64,000 nucleotides of DNA from Zygosaccharomyces rouxii (taxonomy: Eukaryota; Ascomycota; Saccharomycetes; Saccharomycetales; Saccharomycetaceae). The notes beneath the pieces were generated by a model that worked only from the letters and a program-made list of their open reading frames with translations, was not told where the DNA came from and searched no databases. This document shows, piece by piece, positions 19,689 to 30,606 of this stretch; the stretch's first letter is position 1, and every line of letters begins with the position of its first letter. The DNA lies in NCBI RefSeq assembly GCF_000026365.1, contig NC_012994.1, positions 1-64,000 of the forward strand, read 5' to 3'. Made by a program: the position numbers and the translations under genes.

Positions 19689-20279
19689 CTTGGTTTGCAT
19701 TTGATTTATAGCTGTTCCATACCAGCTTGAGCGACACACAATGTTCTTATAATAATACATCAAGAGATTTCGAATTAACATTAGTAATTGTATCCGAGTG
19801 GAAAGATCATGTAATGAGAACAATTTATTTCCCTCGTTGATGAGTAAATAAGCTATTGTACCTCATCTGAACGGTTGGAATCGTTCGAGTTTCCTATTGA
19901 CTGTGTTCAACGTAGCGTTTCTCTAACACCGGAATTTTATCATTATGATTTGCATGGTACAACGGAAGGTTTCTAATGAGATCCTTATGCTTGGTGCGAC
20001 ACCTTTGTAGGTAACTTGTTGGGGTCACGGTTTCGGTAAACTCCACGACTCAAGTCCTTGCTCTCCAATCTGGCAAATCCTATTCCCGTAACTACTTCGT
20101 CGGCTCCTTCCACTAACGCCTTAAACTCAAAAGAGCATGGTTTCAAAAAGCATCGAAGTTCAAGTTTCTTTATAAAGCTTACCAACCTCTTGAAATTATC
20201 CCTTCGGCGCCCAAATTTCACATTTCCTTCCAAAACATAAATCTTAGCATAAATCTTCAGGTTAGATGCTCACAAAAAG
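19689..20279. other. Intergenic stretch before tRNA-Gly
   Basis: About 590 bp with no supportable gene. The 82-codon minus-strand frame at 19985-20233 shows no family features. The stretch marks the right edge of the DUP-rich region. Confidence 0.4.
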
Positions 20280-20351
20280 TGAGCGGTACGAGAATCGAAC
20301 CCGTGTCTCCACCTTGGAAGGGTGGAATGATAACCACTACACTAACCGCCC
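20280..20351 (-). tRNA. tRNA-Gly (anticodon UCC)
   Basis: The minus strand gives a 72-nt cloverleaf without intron. The acceptor arm GGGCGGT/ACCGCTC has one G-U pair. The D-arm is TTAGTGTAGTGGTTA, the A-box region. The anticodon stem holds loop CTTCCAA, that is UCC. The T-arm GGTTCGATTC matches the B box. It is nearly the S. cerevisiae tRNA-Gly(UCC) sequence. It inserts glycine at GGA/GGG codons. Confidence 0.96.
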
Positions 20352-21089
20352 AACAAATAAACCTTCCATGATGAGTTCAATTGATACATTTTCACTAGGA
20401 TACAATTAACACATTTTAATGACCCAAGGTTCGATTACTTGCAAGAACAATTTAAATTGTTAGGTAGGACCACTTATATCTGACTATTAATCTTCTTGGA
20501 ATCTTATTCTCCTTCTATGAACAATACCTTAGATCTAACATCTTTTTATATATTTTTATCATCGTCAAAGGAATCACTTCCATTGTCTGGCTTCTTGGAT
20601 ATAATCCTTAGGTATGTTATGACTTGATATTTTTATAGTATTTAGCTATTGGTTGGCTTTTGGATAGCATGTTGGATAATTCTTGATCACATGTCATGTG
20701 AGTTCATGACACACTTGGAGACAGTAACTCTTGGTCCATATTAGTTCCTTTTGCATAAGACAGCTCCGTAGGAAGTTCGAACTTAGCCATTGTGGTTCTG
20801 AAAAAGATTACACCGGATACATCATAAGTGGATAGTCTGTATTAGCGCATGTATTCCAAGCCCTCGTGTATTCAAAATGCTCCAATTCTCAAGAGAACGA
20901 GACCTAAGAGTTAGGATAAACAAAGGCCGGTGGCCCGTATCAAAGATGACTATCGGTAGTCATAAAAAAGCGGTTAATTTAACAAGCAATATATGAACTG
21001 CAATGAATCCTCACAGCACAGATTCATCCAAAAAATCACATTGATAAGCTGACATGAACAACAAGAACACCGTAACGAAGGGACAAAGC
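20352..21089. other. Intergenic stretch upstream of tRNA-Gly
   Basis: There are 738 bp of AT-rich DNA. In yeasts such positions often hold retrotransposon LTRs. TGTTGG occurs near 20670, but I find no matching end with CA and no target-site duplication, so none is called. A short inverted repeat TCACAT-GTC-ATGTGA lies at 20687-20701. Confidence 0.35.
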
Positions 21090-22190
21090 TCATGCAATTT
21101 CAGTCAAAACTTTTGCAAGAAGTTCCGGATACCATTTAGCGGCGACATCACGATGCGATTTGATCCTGTTACGAAATACTGCATAGCCAGCCGGATGCTG
21201 AGAAAAATCTGGTCGATATTGAAAACCTGTGTCTATTCCCCAGCGATCTATGGTTTTATCTCTTTCCTCTTTTAATTTCCAAACATCATGCGAAATGTTT
21301 GAGACGGCGCTTTCTTTAGACTCCAAATCCACAGTCCGGAAAAAAGGAATAGATAACCTCGTTCCCGACCCTTTCCTAGGTCTCAAAACCTGATGTATAG
21401 TAGCTTTACACACACCACAAGTAATGGCTTCTAATGTCTGCCCCACATTGACGACTAGGCTTCCTGGAATATTGTCTACAGATATCCACTCTCCCTTGAA
21501 ATTTTGAACTTGTAAAGTATCCTTATGATCAGAGGCCTGGTACACAAAAGTTAAGAAGTCGGAGTCCTTATGAGGTCCGACTCCTTGTACTGCTTCAACA
21601 TCATTCCTATAGTGAGTATCAGCTGGATAAGCAACGATCTTCATTTTGCATTGTTGATTTTCTTTAAAATATGTATCCAGAGCATTTGGGGAAAGACCAA
21701 TTGATTCAGCTACAAGTTTGGTGAAAATGCTGGACAGTCTGCTCATTTTGTCAATGTAACTAGTCATTGTGAGTTTAAAATAGGGCAAGACCCTCTCATC
21801 AGGCCATAAATTTGGACCTTCCAGCTGTTTGTACAGGGGTCCGTCCTTAGTAGGTGCAGGGAGCTCCGTTGCAAGGTCTATTTGCTCTCTCCAATCGATT
21901 TTACCTGATGTTATTTCATTGCCCAATTTTGTGTATCCTAAAAAGTGAGGTGAGTTGATCATTTCGACTTTCTTCTTTTCTTCCTCTGGAAGTTCGAAAA
22001 ACTCTATTCCCTGCTGTGTGATGTTTTGAAAGTCTTGTGTTGTTGGACCATAATTACCAAAGTTGGTCAAACGTAAAAATCCCACAGTTATAAGGGCATG
22101 GCGAAGATTTTCTAGGAACTTTGGCTTAGTCTCGTTGTCAAACGCCTGCCCCAAATCAATCACAGGAATTGAACCGAATGACATATTCAT
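21090..22190 (-). CDS. 2-oxoglutarate/Fe(II)-dependent dioxygenase (IPNS-like)
   Basis: A 366-residue enzyme of the isopenicillin-N-synthase/flavanone-hydroxylase fold, with ATG at 22188-22190 (a second ATG two codons on is equally possible). The DIOX_N part is at ~7-120 (IPVIDLGQAF, the fold's usual start). The catalytic 2OG-FeII_Oxy part is at ~180-290: iron ligands H207 and D209 (GPHKDSD) and H266 (ATIHQVL), and the 2-oxoglutarate-binding R278-x-S280 (TRLSIPFF). All key residues are present, so it should be active. The substrate cannot be told from sequence; fungal relatives act on small molecules including amino acid derivatives and plant-type metabolites. S. cerevisiae has few relatives of this kind. 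It is part of the accessory island between the two tRNA genes. Confidence 0.9.
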   Translation of the reverse strand: MNMSFGSIPVIDLGQAFDNETKPKFLENLRHALITVGFLRLTNFGNYGPTTQDFQNITQQGIEFFELPEEEKKKVEMINSPHFLGYTKLGNEITSGKIDWREQIDLATELPAPTKDGPLYKQLEGPNLWPDERVLPYFKLTMTSYIDKMSRLSSIFTKLVAESIGLSPNALDTYFKENQQCKMKIVAYPADTHYRNDVEAVQGVGPHKDSDFLTFVYQASDHKDTLQVQNFKGEWISVDNIPGSLVVNVGQTLEAITCGVCKATIHQVLRPRKGSGTRLSIPFFRTVDLESKESAVSNISHDVWKLKEERDKTIDRWGIDTGFQYRPDFSQHPAGYAVFRNRIKSHRDVAAKWYPELLAKVLTEIA

Positions 22191-25100
22191 ATAACGCTGG
22201 TACTCTGAGTGAAGAAGAAAAAAAATGGCGGCACCGCATGAGGATGGCCAGCGTAGAAGAACCGGTTTTATATATGCTCAGATCAAAGGGGTCCCCACCT
22301 TTTTTTTGTATTGTGGCTTCCTATACGATCACTTGACAAAAAGACATTGACTGGTCAAAGACATTCAAAGAAATAGCGGTTGCAATGGACAAGCAAGAAA
22401 ACTCTGGAAAATATTTTGCAACTGGCTTATATGCTGAAGCATAACATAAAGCCGCCGTTCACCTCGCTTCGTTATTTGATTTCCTTGCGCGAGGTTGACC
22501 TATCGATCCTCATCACCTTGTCCTTCTCACATATTCACTGTCGTTCCCTTCGCTGGTTCCTTCTACACCGCCAGTAATCCTGATGGATGGCTTTATGCAG
22601 ATCACCTGCTTATAATTTCACTTCATCTTTGTTGACACTTTTGCAATGATAACAAAGGAGAAAATAAGACAAATACATCGGAGCAAGGGTAGTTCCGATG
22701 TTTTTAAGGCCTACTTTTGTAATTTTGGTGTTAACGATGGAAAAAGTACAATTTGATACATTGGGAGTGTCTTGAAGGCCTGACCGTCCACCTTTTAGGG
22801 TATATTTTGTTAGTTTGCCGCTGTGGAATTTTTCTTCGAATATCGCCATAATGCTGGATACTTTTTCATCCGCGACACACACATAATTCTTTCCTAAGGG
22901 TATAGATTATTCAACTTTATCTCTTGGAAGGCGAATTTTCTCATGCAATTTTTGGTGGTCGTCCTTTTAGCGCTAGCCAGCAAGCAAAGGCTCTGAAGCG
23001 GCATAACCTTATAGGTTAAAACTTACGTTCAATCTAGAAGTAGTGGACAAGAGCCAGAGTTCTTTCCAAGGCATCTCATGGATCCATTTTACAGCTTCTA
23101 TGGGTGCTAAAAAACAAAAGAAACAAAAACAGCACAGAACTACCGGATCTCTTCCAATCCCCCCGCTTACTCTGAACAATTTGGTAGTTATCTAAGGGTT
23201 CTTTTTAACTGATGGTTATATGATTTACTGAAAAATTTGTCCTCCTGTAAAAGCAACAGCGTCTCGAAGGGCTCTTTATTTTTATTAGTTTGCCAGTCTT
23301 CATTTTCAGAATTTCTTGTATCGGCTTCCAGCACAATGACATCCTCACAAAAGAGGTTGTTCGAATTCACCGCTCTCAAGTTACTCAAGGGTACGCGAAT
23401 ATAAAGGGAACTTTGGATTCGGTAGTATCAAGCCCACTATGACATTACTGGTACTACTTCAAACTTTGGTGAGTGAACTACGGATCAAATGTGCCTAAGG
23501 CAAAACGCCAATATTGGAACATTCTATTGTGTCGTCGATTACAATAGTAAATTCGAAACTGTCCACGAATCTTCTCAGTTCCATTAAATCGGCTTAGAAC
23601 TGTGTCATACATTACATAACACTTATTGGAATGTGTATCGGAAAAGCAGCAATACCCTCATGCCGCATAAAACCATGCATTAGGGTGCTTTGTGTTCTTT
23701 CATCGACTGTTGGTGGCTACAGCGGTAATATTAACTGAATGATTCGCTGACCAACAATTCCGCTCTCAATATTACTACTACTGCTCGTTTACCTGAGGAT
23801 ACGTGTTCGGGTGCCATCCGTCGAATCACTTGCGTCATAAAAACGTGTGTACTTGAACCGATTAATCTCGGCGAGCGGGCGTTATTAGCCACTGTACTAT
23901 AACGGAATAGCTTAAGTCAGCAGGGGAGCATCTACTTGAAATAGCAGAATTGCATCACAAAAGTTGTTACCATTCTCTTGGTATTTAAAGACCACAAGTA
24001 TTTTAAATCAATGTGTCTAGCACATCCTACAATGATAACGGGATCCCAAAAATGTAGTGGAAACACCAAACAACGGATAATAAGGCCACTGAAGAACACA
24101 TAGCATTGAAAGGAGAAGAAGGCCTGTAACCGCTATCTGGTTCAAAGAAGTTCTCCGACCTCTCCCATCGAGAAGAGTACTTCGAGTAATCAATTTAGGT
24201 ATCTGCTTTTACTACGAAAAGAGAAACGTAAATCTCTCCACCGATCATCAGAGCTTATGATATTATTAAGGTTTGTTGCGTCTCAACAAAATCGAGACAA
24301 GATTTAACATCTTCCAAATTATTTGACAGGTACCTGCGAAAAATGCCAATAGAAATGAACTGTCCCCAAATTACCACGATCTTGAAGTCCGTAAATCCAT
24401 CATGCATTGAATGGCAAGATGTATCTACTCCGAACAATGCCGCTCGAAGTATTTTTTTTTAGGATCGTTACAAATACGGAATATCAAATACACTTTTCTT
24501 CGAGGAAAGCGAGAATAAATTTCACCGCAGGAACTAACGAAATAGCATGAAGGGCAAATGATACGGGCCGTGAAATGCGGCAAAGATATAATTGGTGCCG
24601 CGAATTGCAAGCGAGCAGATACGACTCTACTATCTGGTCTCTAAACTAGCGTCGGAACATATCAGATTTACCACGAGGAATCAATTTCCTGAAAAGAGAA
24701 GACAATTCAAAAAAAAAAAATTTTGATCGAAAATAAAGGTGAATACATATAACGAACCTTTGTCAGTATAATTGGCCTCTTGATTCCAATTTCTTTTTGC
24801 CTCTACCCTGCTTATTTCCAAGCGGTAGCCCTCAACAAGTGTTGGTTTTTTTTTGTTTTTCAGCACCTGTATGCTCTGAAGTCTAAAATACTGATTGGCT
24901 GGTTGCACATGCAAAATACTTAAATTGCATACTAGAATGCAAAAAGCATGAGAGCAGGTTTACTTGTAATTGATGATGGATGTGAAGAACAGTGAGAGCT
25001 TGCGTTAATTCGTCACTGCACCATCTTTTTTTCTAAATGAAGCACTATTGACTTTACAGATTCACATGCTGTTCATTCGCACGGTATATTGGTTCTATGT

Positions 25101-25672
25101 GCCAGTAATCACGTAGCACTGTATATACCGGAGCGCTGTACACAATGGTGTTACATTGAAGATGCAAATCATCATCCCTATGCTAACTAACTGGGTCTGC
25201 TTGCATCTTTAGGAGTGAGACTTTCAGCACTAGTTTGATGTGATGTCTCAGATCCCACATTTTTTTATACGGCATGTGATATTGAATGATGCACATGTAG
25301 TAGATACACAGTTGAGGATCATTGTGGTATTTACAAACTGATTAGAGTGAAACATTGCACTGAAGAAAGACATTATCAATGAGCCTTTGGTTGTAAGCCC
25401 GATGAGAGTCTACAACTAGCTTAGTAGCGCCTTTCGCCATCATTTAACTCTACGCCCTGTTGAGAGGAGGCATTGTGTCTTTTTGTTGATTATCAAATTT
25501 TGACAGAATTCTGCTGATATTATCAAAAGGAACCCGGCTTAAGAGCGGCATGTAAAGATTGCTACCGAAGCCCTATACTGCGAAGTCGTCGAAGGAAAAA
25601 AAAGTATTTTTGGGAATGAAATTAACAGGCATAATATAAAGATGAACAATGGTCTAACCACTTTGAATTTAG
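22191..25672. other. 3.5-kb gene-free stretch
   Basis: This is the longest stretch in the window without a supportable gene. Short frames occur (90 codons at 22610-22882, 66 at 23188-23388, 77 at 24681-24914, all minus strand) but none has recognisable domains, and stops are dense throughout. It contains the promoters of the dioxygenase (left) and of the transporter (right; GATAA cores near 25376, 25487 and 25520, none followed by G). It may contain decayed genes too old to recognise. No transposon ends, arrays or tRNAs are seen. Confidence 0.4.
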
Positions 25673-27175
25673 ATGGAAGGTATTAAAAGACACTTTGACA
25701 AGTGGAAAATTACCAATAGATTCGGCTATACCGCGATGTGGAAAAATTCTGATTTAGAGTCTGAAGCAGACCTTGTGTCGCTGAGTAAAAGAGAAGGTGA
25801 TAAAGAGAATTTTGAAGCCAAGGATCTGGATGAGGTGAGTAGTACGTTAGATGATGACGGAAAAGCGTATGGAGAACAGTATAGAACATGTTCGTGGTTA
25901 CACACGACGGGGCTAATCCTATCTGAGTATATTGTGTTGGCCATTATGTCATTTCCGTGGTCATATTCGGTTCTTGGATTGTTTCCAGGGTTGCTCCTGA
26001 CTGTATTCGTTGCACTGACGACGTTGTACACAGGTCTGATAATAGCAGAATTTTGTGAAAAATTCCCCCATCTGAGAAATATCTGTGATATTGGACAAGT
26101 CCTGTTTGGGGGTTATAGATGGGCCTGGTATGCTACGGCAATCTGTTTTTTGCTGAATAATGCTTTGATCCAGGGTTTGCATGTCTTGGTTGGTGCCAAG
26201 TATTTGAATACAATTACGAATCATTCGGTTTGCACGGTGGGGTTTGCTGGTATAACAGCTATCATATCGTTGGTTTTTTCCTTACCGAGAAAGTTTATCT
26301 CCATGTCATTCCTTGGATATTTTGCCACTATAACAATGTTTGTTTCAGTCATACTTGCGATGGTATTCGCTGGTGTACAGTCTCATCCATATGGATACGA
26401 TGGTACTCCCGTTGTGTATAAGGCATTCCCTGTAAAAGGAACTACTTATGTTAGTGGTATGGGAGCTTTTCTGAATATTATCTACACTTTTGTGGGTCAA
26501 GTTACATATCCCCAGTTCATTGCTGAGATGAAAAATCCAAAGGATTTCAAGAAAGTACTGTGGGTCGTTTGTATTTCCCAGATAGTGCTATATGGGTTGG
26601 TTGGTTCCATCGTTTACGTATATGTTGGTGAAAAATACATGTCAGCTCCAGCATATGGGTCATTAATAAGAGCATTTAAGATCATATCATTTTCGTTCTG
26701 TGTCCCGACCATCGTGTACGCTGGGGCCTTATATGCCAACGTTTCTGCCAAATTTCTTTTTTTTACATTCTTTGAAAATAAGCCAGGGTACGTTTATTCG
26801 TATTCGCTAAAAAGTTGGTTGGTATGGTTTGTTATATTAGTGGTTTTATGGGCTGTAGCCTTTGTGATTGCTGAGGTTATTCCATTTTTTTCGGATTTAT
26901 TATCTCTTATGTCTTCTCTATTCGACTGTTGGTTTGGTTTCGTCTTTTGGGGACTTGCTTACATTAGGTTGAGAAAACACGAGTATGGTGAAGCTTTTTC
27001 TTTCAGGAACTTAACTTTCAAGCAGAAGATCAATTTCATTTTGTCGTACTGTTTGATAGGTATAGGGTTGTATATTTTGGGACCCGGATTATACGCATCT
27101 GTGCAGAGTATCATCAATAGCTATAAGGCGGATCTTTATGGTACTGTTTTTAGTTGCGCTTCTAATGGGATTTAG
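25673..27175 (+). CDS. Amino acid/auxin permease family transporter (Mtr-like)
   Basis: A 500-residue polytopic membrane protein of the AAAP superfamily (amino acid transporter, transmembrane domain). Residues 1-78 are a charged cytosolic tail. About eleven hydrophobic helices follow, starting with TTGLILSEYIVLAIMSFPWSY, where the family's substrate-site helix breaks. A further landmark is TYPQFIAEMKNPKDF in the middle, very like the fungal N (Mtr) neutral amino acid permease group rather than the vacuolar AVT group of S. cerevisiae. It most likely imports neutral or aromatic amino acids across the plasma membrane. It has an intact frame and its own upstream region, and it stands alone in the accessory island. 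Confidence 0.88.
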   Translation: MEGIKRHFDKWKITNRFGYTAMWKNSDLESEADLVSLSKREGDKENFEAKDLDEVSSTLDDDGKAYGEQYRTCSWLHTTGLILSEYIVLAIMSFPWSYSVLGLFPGLLLTVFVALTTLYTGLIIAEFCEKFPHLRNICDIGQVLFGGYRWAWYATAICFLLNNALIQGLHVLVGAKYLNTITNHSVCTVGFAGITAIISLVFSLPRKFISMSFLGYFATITMFVSVILAMVFAGVQSHPYGYDGTPVVYKAFPVKGTTYVSGMGAFLNIIYTFVGQVTYPQFIAEMKNPKDFKKVLWVVCISQIVLYGLVGSIVYVYVGEKYMSAPAYGSLIRAFKIISFSFCVPTIVYAGALYANVSAKFLFFTFFENKPGYVYSYSLKSWLVWFVILVVLWAVAFVIAEVIPFFSDLLSLMSSLFDCWFGFVFWGLAYIRLRKHEYGEAFSFRNLTFKQKINFILSYCLIGIGLYILGPGLYASVQSIINSYKADLYGTVFSCASNGI

Positions 27176-27408
27176 TGTATATATATTAGTAGATAGATAG
27201 AAGCAACTTGGTTGCGTTCGTTTTAGTGACAAAATACTGTTATTGCTTTTTAATCTATAAGTATAGGTTGTCTTTTTTGAGCCTCCGAGGTTCTGAAGAC
27301 ATGCTGAATCGAGCTTTAGAATTTATCAACAATAAAATGAATAAGATAGTTTTTACAGAACCTCTCAGCGTTCTTTTCGTTTACATCTGATTGATAGCAC
27401 TTACTAAG

Positions 27409-27463
27409 GCATCTTCCATCAGCTAACTATGCCAGATGACATAGTTTTTACGGTTGAAGATGC
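27409..27463 (+). other. Imperfect 55-nt hairpin
   Basis: The outer arms GCATCTTC (27409-27416) and GAAGATGC (27456-27463) and the inner arms AACTATG (27425-27431) and CATAGTT (27440-27446) enclose an 8-nt loop. Internal loops of 8 and 9 nt separate the two stems. It lies ~230 bp after the transporter stop codon. It may be a 3'-end structure, a small RNA or chance. Confidence 0.45.
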
Positions 27464-28127
27464 ACTGAATAAAATCACGAAATCGCAATAATTGGAATGT
27501 TGGAGGTAGATATATTGGTTCTTGAGTCTTGGCTAGCTGTTGCTAGCGCTCTTTGAAGCTTGGAATATGCTATCCATATTGAAAAAGGAGAATACTTTGA
27601 TAAAAAAAGTGTGGCAGCCTTTATACTAGTAGCTCGGTCTTCTATAAGCTTGAATACTGCCGTGACATTAACAGCTCATGGTTCAGAACGCATAGAAGAT
27701 CCTTATAGACAGATCATATAACATTGAACAGAGCTAAACATAACAGTCGTTCGTTAGCGCGGCTCAGAATATTTTTGAAAAGGCCGAACTCATAACAATG
27801 TAACATCAACGAGCAAAGAACAGCTTTCGATCCCTTTGGAAAATACTACCTAAGTCTGGTTTCTGAAATATTAATGGATTCAATAACCACTGTTCCGGAG
27901 TTTCTTATGGATTGCTTTGAGGAAAACTATTAAAAAGTCAGAACTATACTTCCATTTTCACTTTGGGTTCCTGAAATTTTGAAGATCATGCTAAAGATGG
28001 ATCAATGGTTCCTCCTAAGTAACAGCTAGAGCATTAGTTTTGCAATGTTCTTTCTTTGAACCAGAAATTGAAATACCTATTGGTTCTTAAGGATCTAAAC
28101 TGCTTAAAGTGGACCAGCGTATTCAAT

Positions 28128-28143
28128 GATAAGATAAGATAAA
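28128..28143 (+). promoter_or_regulatory. Tandem GATAAG/GATAAA sites before the DUP gene
   Basis: GATAAG at 28128-28133, GATAAG at 28133-28138 and GATAAA at 28138-28143 stand about 70-85 bp before the ATG at 28214. These are GATA-factor targets, matching the expanded (AGATA)8 array before the decayed relative at 18513. Confidence 0.5.
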
Positions 28144-28213
28144 TGATAGAAAATTTTCCTATCAGTTGATGTAGCTATTCGTAAAAAAACATCTCCATGT
28201 TTTTCAAGAAACT

Positions 28214-29269
28214 ATGACAACAACAGGCATCTATCGTTCTTCTAAACACAAACCTAAGTTAAACGTGGAAATGCCCACTGGACATGGAGAAGGAGATCCC
28301 ATTTTACCGGTGTACTCTTTCAGAAACTCTTTTACCTGGACACTTCATGAGGCATCTAGAAACAGTCCGTTAATATTTGCATTACCTTTTCTTTTAGGAA
28401 TTGCTCTGGCATCTTTTGGAAGAAAAGAAGCGATTTGTCTTATTGTTATCGGTCTTCTGATCATTATTTTAGCAGATTGGCCCCCATTGCATAAGAATTA
28501 TGTTCTATCCCAAAACAAAGAATTGTTCAGCACCATCGTCTTAGCGGTGGACCCCGGTGTAGAGGCTACAAAATGGAGAGAAGCGGCATCAAAAATGAAC
28601 ACTGCTCTTTATGAACAAGGTTTCTGGAAAACACTGAATTTCTTTTTCAACGAAAAAGAGTGCCGAGACGGATTTAGAGAGCATGTCCTGAAACTTTTAC
28701 CTTCTTCTGAAGCCTCGAAGCGCTATCAACAAGCTATTTCCAAACTTTTTATGAGTTTCTTGGAGGATGTGCCTTCAGAATTTGATATTTTACCAAGGTA
28801 TAGGTTCTATGAATACTTCTCGAATAAATGCTTTATGTTTGGGGTATTGATGCTGGCGATTTCTTCCGCAATTGGTATCCCAGACGAAGCCAAAAGAACG
28901 ATGTATTCTATTTATGCATACGGCACAGTCAAGTATCTTTATGGTGCAATCCAAGGTAAACAGTTTTCATTCCTCGACGTTGTTCCAAGAGTAAAATTTT
29001 TGGCGACTATAATGCATTTTGCTCCTGGTAGTGATATCAGCAAGTGCGATGAAATCGCTGGACACATGAACTATTACTTAAGTAGCAAAAAAGACTGGGA
29101 TATTCCGCGAGGGTGCTTTAATGAGGGAAAAGATTGCTTGAATTTTTACAAAACTGCGTTCGAACCTTTAATCAATAGAAACAAGCGTGGTGGCTACCTT
29201 GAACTTGAGGATATCGTTCTCGAAACCAATAAATTATGTGGAAAAAATACAACAAAAATTATAGAATAA
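28214..29269 (+). CDS. Two-DUP (COS-like) membrane protein, second subtype
   Basis: An intact gene of 351 residues with ATG at 28214. A longer hydrophilic start (~35 residues) precedes the FRNSFTWTLHEASRN segment. Hydrophobic helices lie at ~52-68 and 74-90. The first DUP repeat (ATKWREAASKMN, LNFFFNEKECRD) is at ~105-165, a hydrophobic pair at ~210-240, and the second DUP repeat (ISKCDEIAGHMN, FNEGKDCLNFYK, LELEDIVLETN) at ~255-340. The tryptophan of the second signature is replaced by cysteine. It is clearly distinct from the 16701 type; its nearest relative here is the decayed gene at 18513. The role is presumably that of other COS/DUP membrane proteins. It converges with the PaiB-like gene, with only 31 bp between the stop codons. 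Confidence 0.8.
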   Translation: MTTTGIYRSSKHKPKLNVEMPTGHGEGDPILPVYSFRNSFTWTLHEASRNSPLIFALPFLLGIALASFGRKEAICLIVIGLLIIILADWPPLHKNYVLSQNKELFSTIVLAVDPGVEATKWREAASKMNTALYEQGFWKTLNFFFNEKECRDGFREHVLKLLPSSEASKRYQQAISKLFMSFLEDVPSEFDILPRYRFYEYFSNKCFMFGVLMLAISSAIGIPDEAKRTMYSIYAYGTVKYLYGAIQGKQFSFLDVVPRVKFLATIMHFAPGSDISKCDEIAGHMNYYLSSKKDWDIPRGCFNEGKDCLNFYKTAFEPLINRNKRGGYLELEDIVLETNKLCGKNTTKIIE

Positions 29270-29300
29270 ATAAAATTGCAAACGCAGAACTTAGACCTTC

Positions 29301-30023
29301 TTATTTCCTGTCGGGATAGCATTCCTTTGTGAATTTCGCCATATCTCCACCTTTATCTCCCCCAACCTCATTTTCGAGATTTGATATAACACCATCTACG
29401 TTGATCTGGCTACTGTCCTGATCAAACTTGAATTTAGATTCCATGTGGGTAATGTCGATTTCCAACCCAATTATACCTTTTAGCTTTCCATCCAGAAATG
29501 ATTCCGGTGCATCCGACACTTTCCATTTGGCCTTGAATTCCTCACCTTCAGGACGCTTTCCCTCTTCCTGGTTCGTCAGAAGGTTCAACATCTTTAGAAG
29601 CCATTCTTTATCTCCGCGTATTATTTTTGGTGTCCCATAGACATGGACTGCTGCAAAATCCCATGTGGGAACGAATTTGTGCGTTTTCTCTTTGAGAGGA
29701 TACCAGGATGGTGAAATGTAGGAATCTACACTTTGGAAGGTCACTAAGCACTTGGAAGTGTTCTCTAGCTGGTTTGCATGCTGATTCTTCGCCGAAAGAT
29801 GAGCAATTAGCTTGTGCTTCCCCTCGGGAGATTCTACAAAGAAAAAGGGAATGTGACTAGCACACATATCGGAATCAGGCTGCTCAGATTCATCACCTTT
29901 TCCGAAACCGAACAATCCCTTCGACACAGGTCTCGAAGAGAATAGAGTACCCAGCGGATAGTCCTTAATTATTTGGACCTGTTTCTCAATGTCGTCGACG
30001 TTATATTGCTTAGGAATGTACAT
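29301..30023 (-). CDS. PaiB-like FMN-binding protein
   Basis: A 240-residue protein that follows the PaiB family over its whole length: the start MYIPKQYNVDD, ASHIPFFFVE, LIAHLSAKNQHANQ, the hallmark DSYISPSWYPLKE, VPTWDFAAVHVYGTP, and the end IIGLEIDITHMESKFKFDQ. Bacterial PaiB was described as a sporulation/protease repressor; the fold is a flavin-binding split barrel and many fungi carry homologs of unknown function. A 16-residue Gly/Lys-rich insert at ~38-53 is not typical. It has an intact frame with ATG at 30021-30023. It shares a 583-bp divergent promoter with the decarboxylase-like gene, which suggests joint control. Confidence 0.88.
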   Translation of the reverse strand: MYIPKQYNVDDIEKQVQIIKDYPLGTLFSSRPVSKGLFGFGKGDESEQPDSDMCASHIPFFFVESPEGKHKLIAHLSAKNQHANQLENTSKCLVTFQSVDSYISPSWYPLKEKTHKFVPTWDFAAVHVYGTPKIIRGDKEWLLKMLNLLTNQEEGKRPEGEEFKAKWKVSDAPESFLDGKLKGIIGLEIDITHMESKFKFDQDSSQINVDGVISNLENEVGGDKGGDMAKFTKECYPDRK

Positions 30024-30606
30024 GTCGATATATACTTATTATTTCATTTGAAGGGCTATTGAAACTGGTGTTGGATATCCGTGCCCTTATATAAGTGAAG
30101 CTGGTTGTTGTAATACGATATAGCCGGTAGGCACAACAATGCAGTCACTATACAACCGACAATTTAGGAAGGGCTATCCGAGGTATGTATCTTGAGGGAA
30201 AAAAGACGTCTGATAGATTAGGCACAATATCTGATTGGATTTACATTGTTACCCGTCCAGCTGGGTATTTTCTTCTTGAATCAACCATCTGTTTCAGTTT
30301 GTCGCAATCGCTTATCAAAAAGAACTCTATTTCGGGTAGACTAAGCGGGAATCGAAGCGGGAATCGAACAACGCCCCAAACGCCTTCTCAGAGTTTCTTC
30401 CTTCAATTTCACACATAAGGTGGAAATGCATCTCCACCTAATACAAATCCTAAGGGCGAAGAAGTTAAACTACAAGGTCTCTACCATTGATAAGGATCAT
30501 ATAATTGGTTATCCATTGGATGATTCAGGTCTTACCGTGCAATTTATAAATAGGTTCGGTTCTGCAAATTGGTTTTAAACTGTGAAATATTCCTTCCCTG
30601 CACTAA
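30024..30606. promoter_or_regulatory. Divergent promoter of the PaiB-like and decarboxylase-like genes
   Basis: It contains two GATAAG sites, at 30311-30316 (minus strand) and 30489-30494 (plus strand), the pattern of nitrogen-catabolite-repressed promoters. A perfect 12-bp tandem repeat AAGCGGGAATCG lies at 30343-30354 and 30355-30366, with CGGGAAT cores that could bind a Zn2Cys6 regulator. A TATA-like TTATAAATA lies ~65 bp before the ATG at 30607. Function is inferred from motifs only. Confidence 0.45.

Larger units (their letters stand above)
27176..28213. other. Intergenic stretch with a hairpin and GATA sites
   Basis: About 1 kb without a gene. It holds the hairpin at 27409-27463, a short GCTAGC-TGTT-GCTAGC inverted repeat near 27531-27546, and the tandem GATAA units before the DUP gene. 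Confidence 0.4.

Noticed and set aside
20352..20760. Possible solo LTR upstream of tRNA-Gly (TGTTGG near 20670)
   Set aside because: No paired terminal repeat, primer site or target-site duplication could be found by reading.
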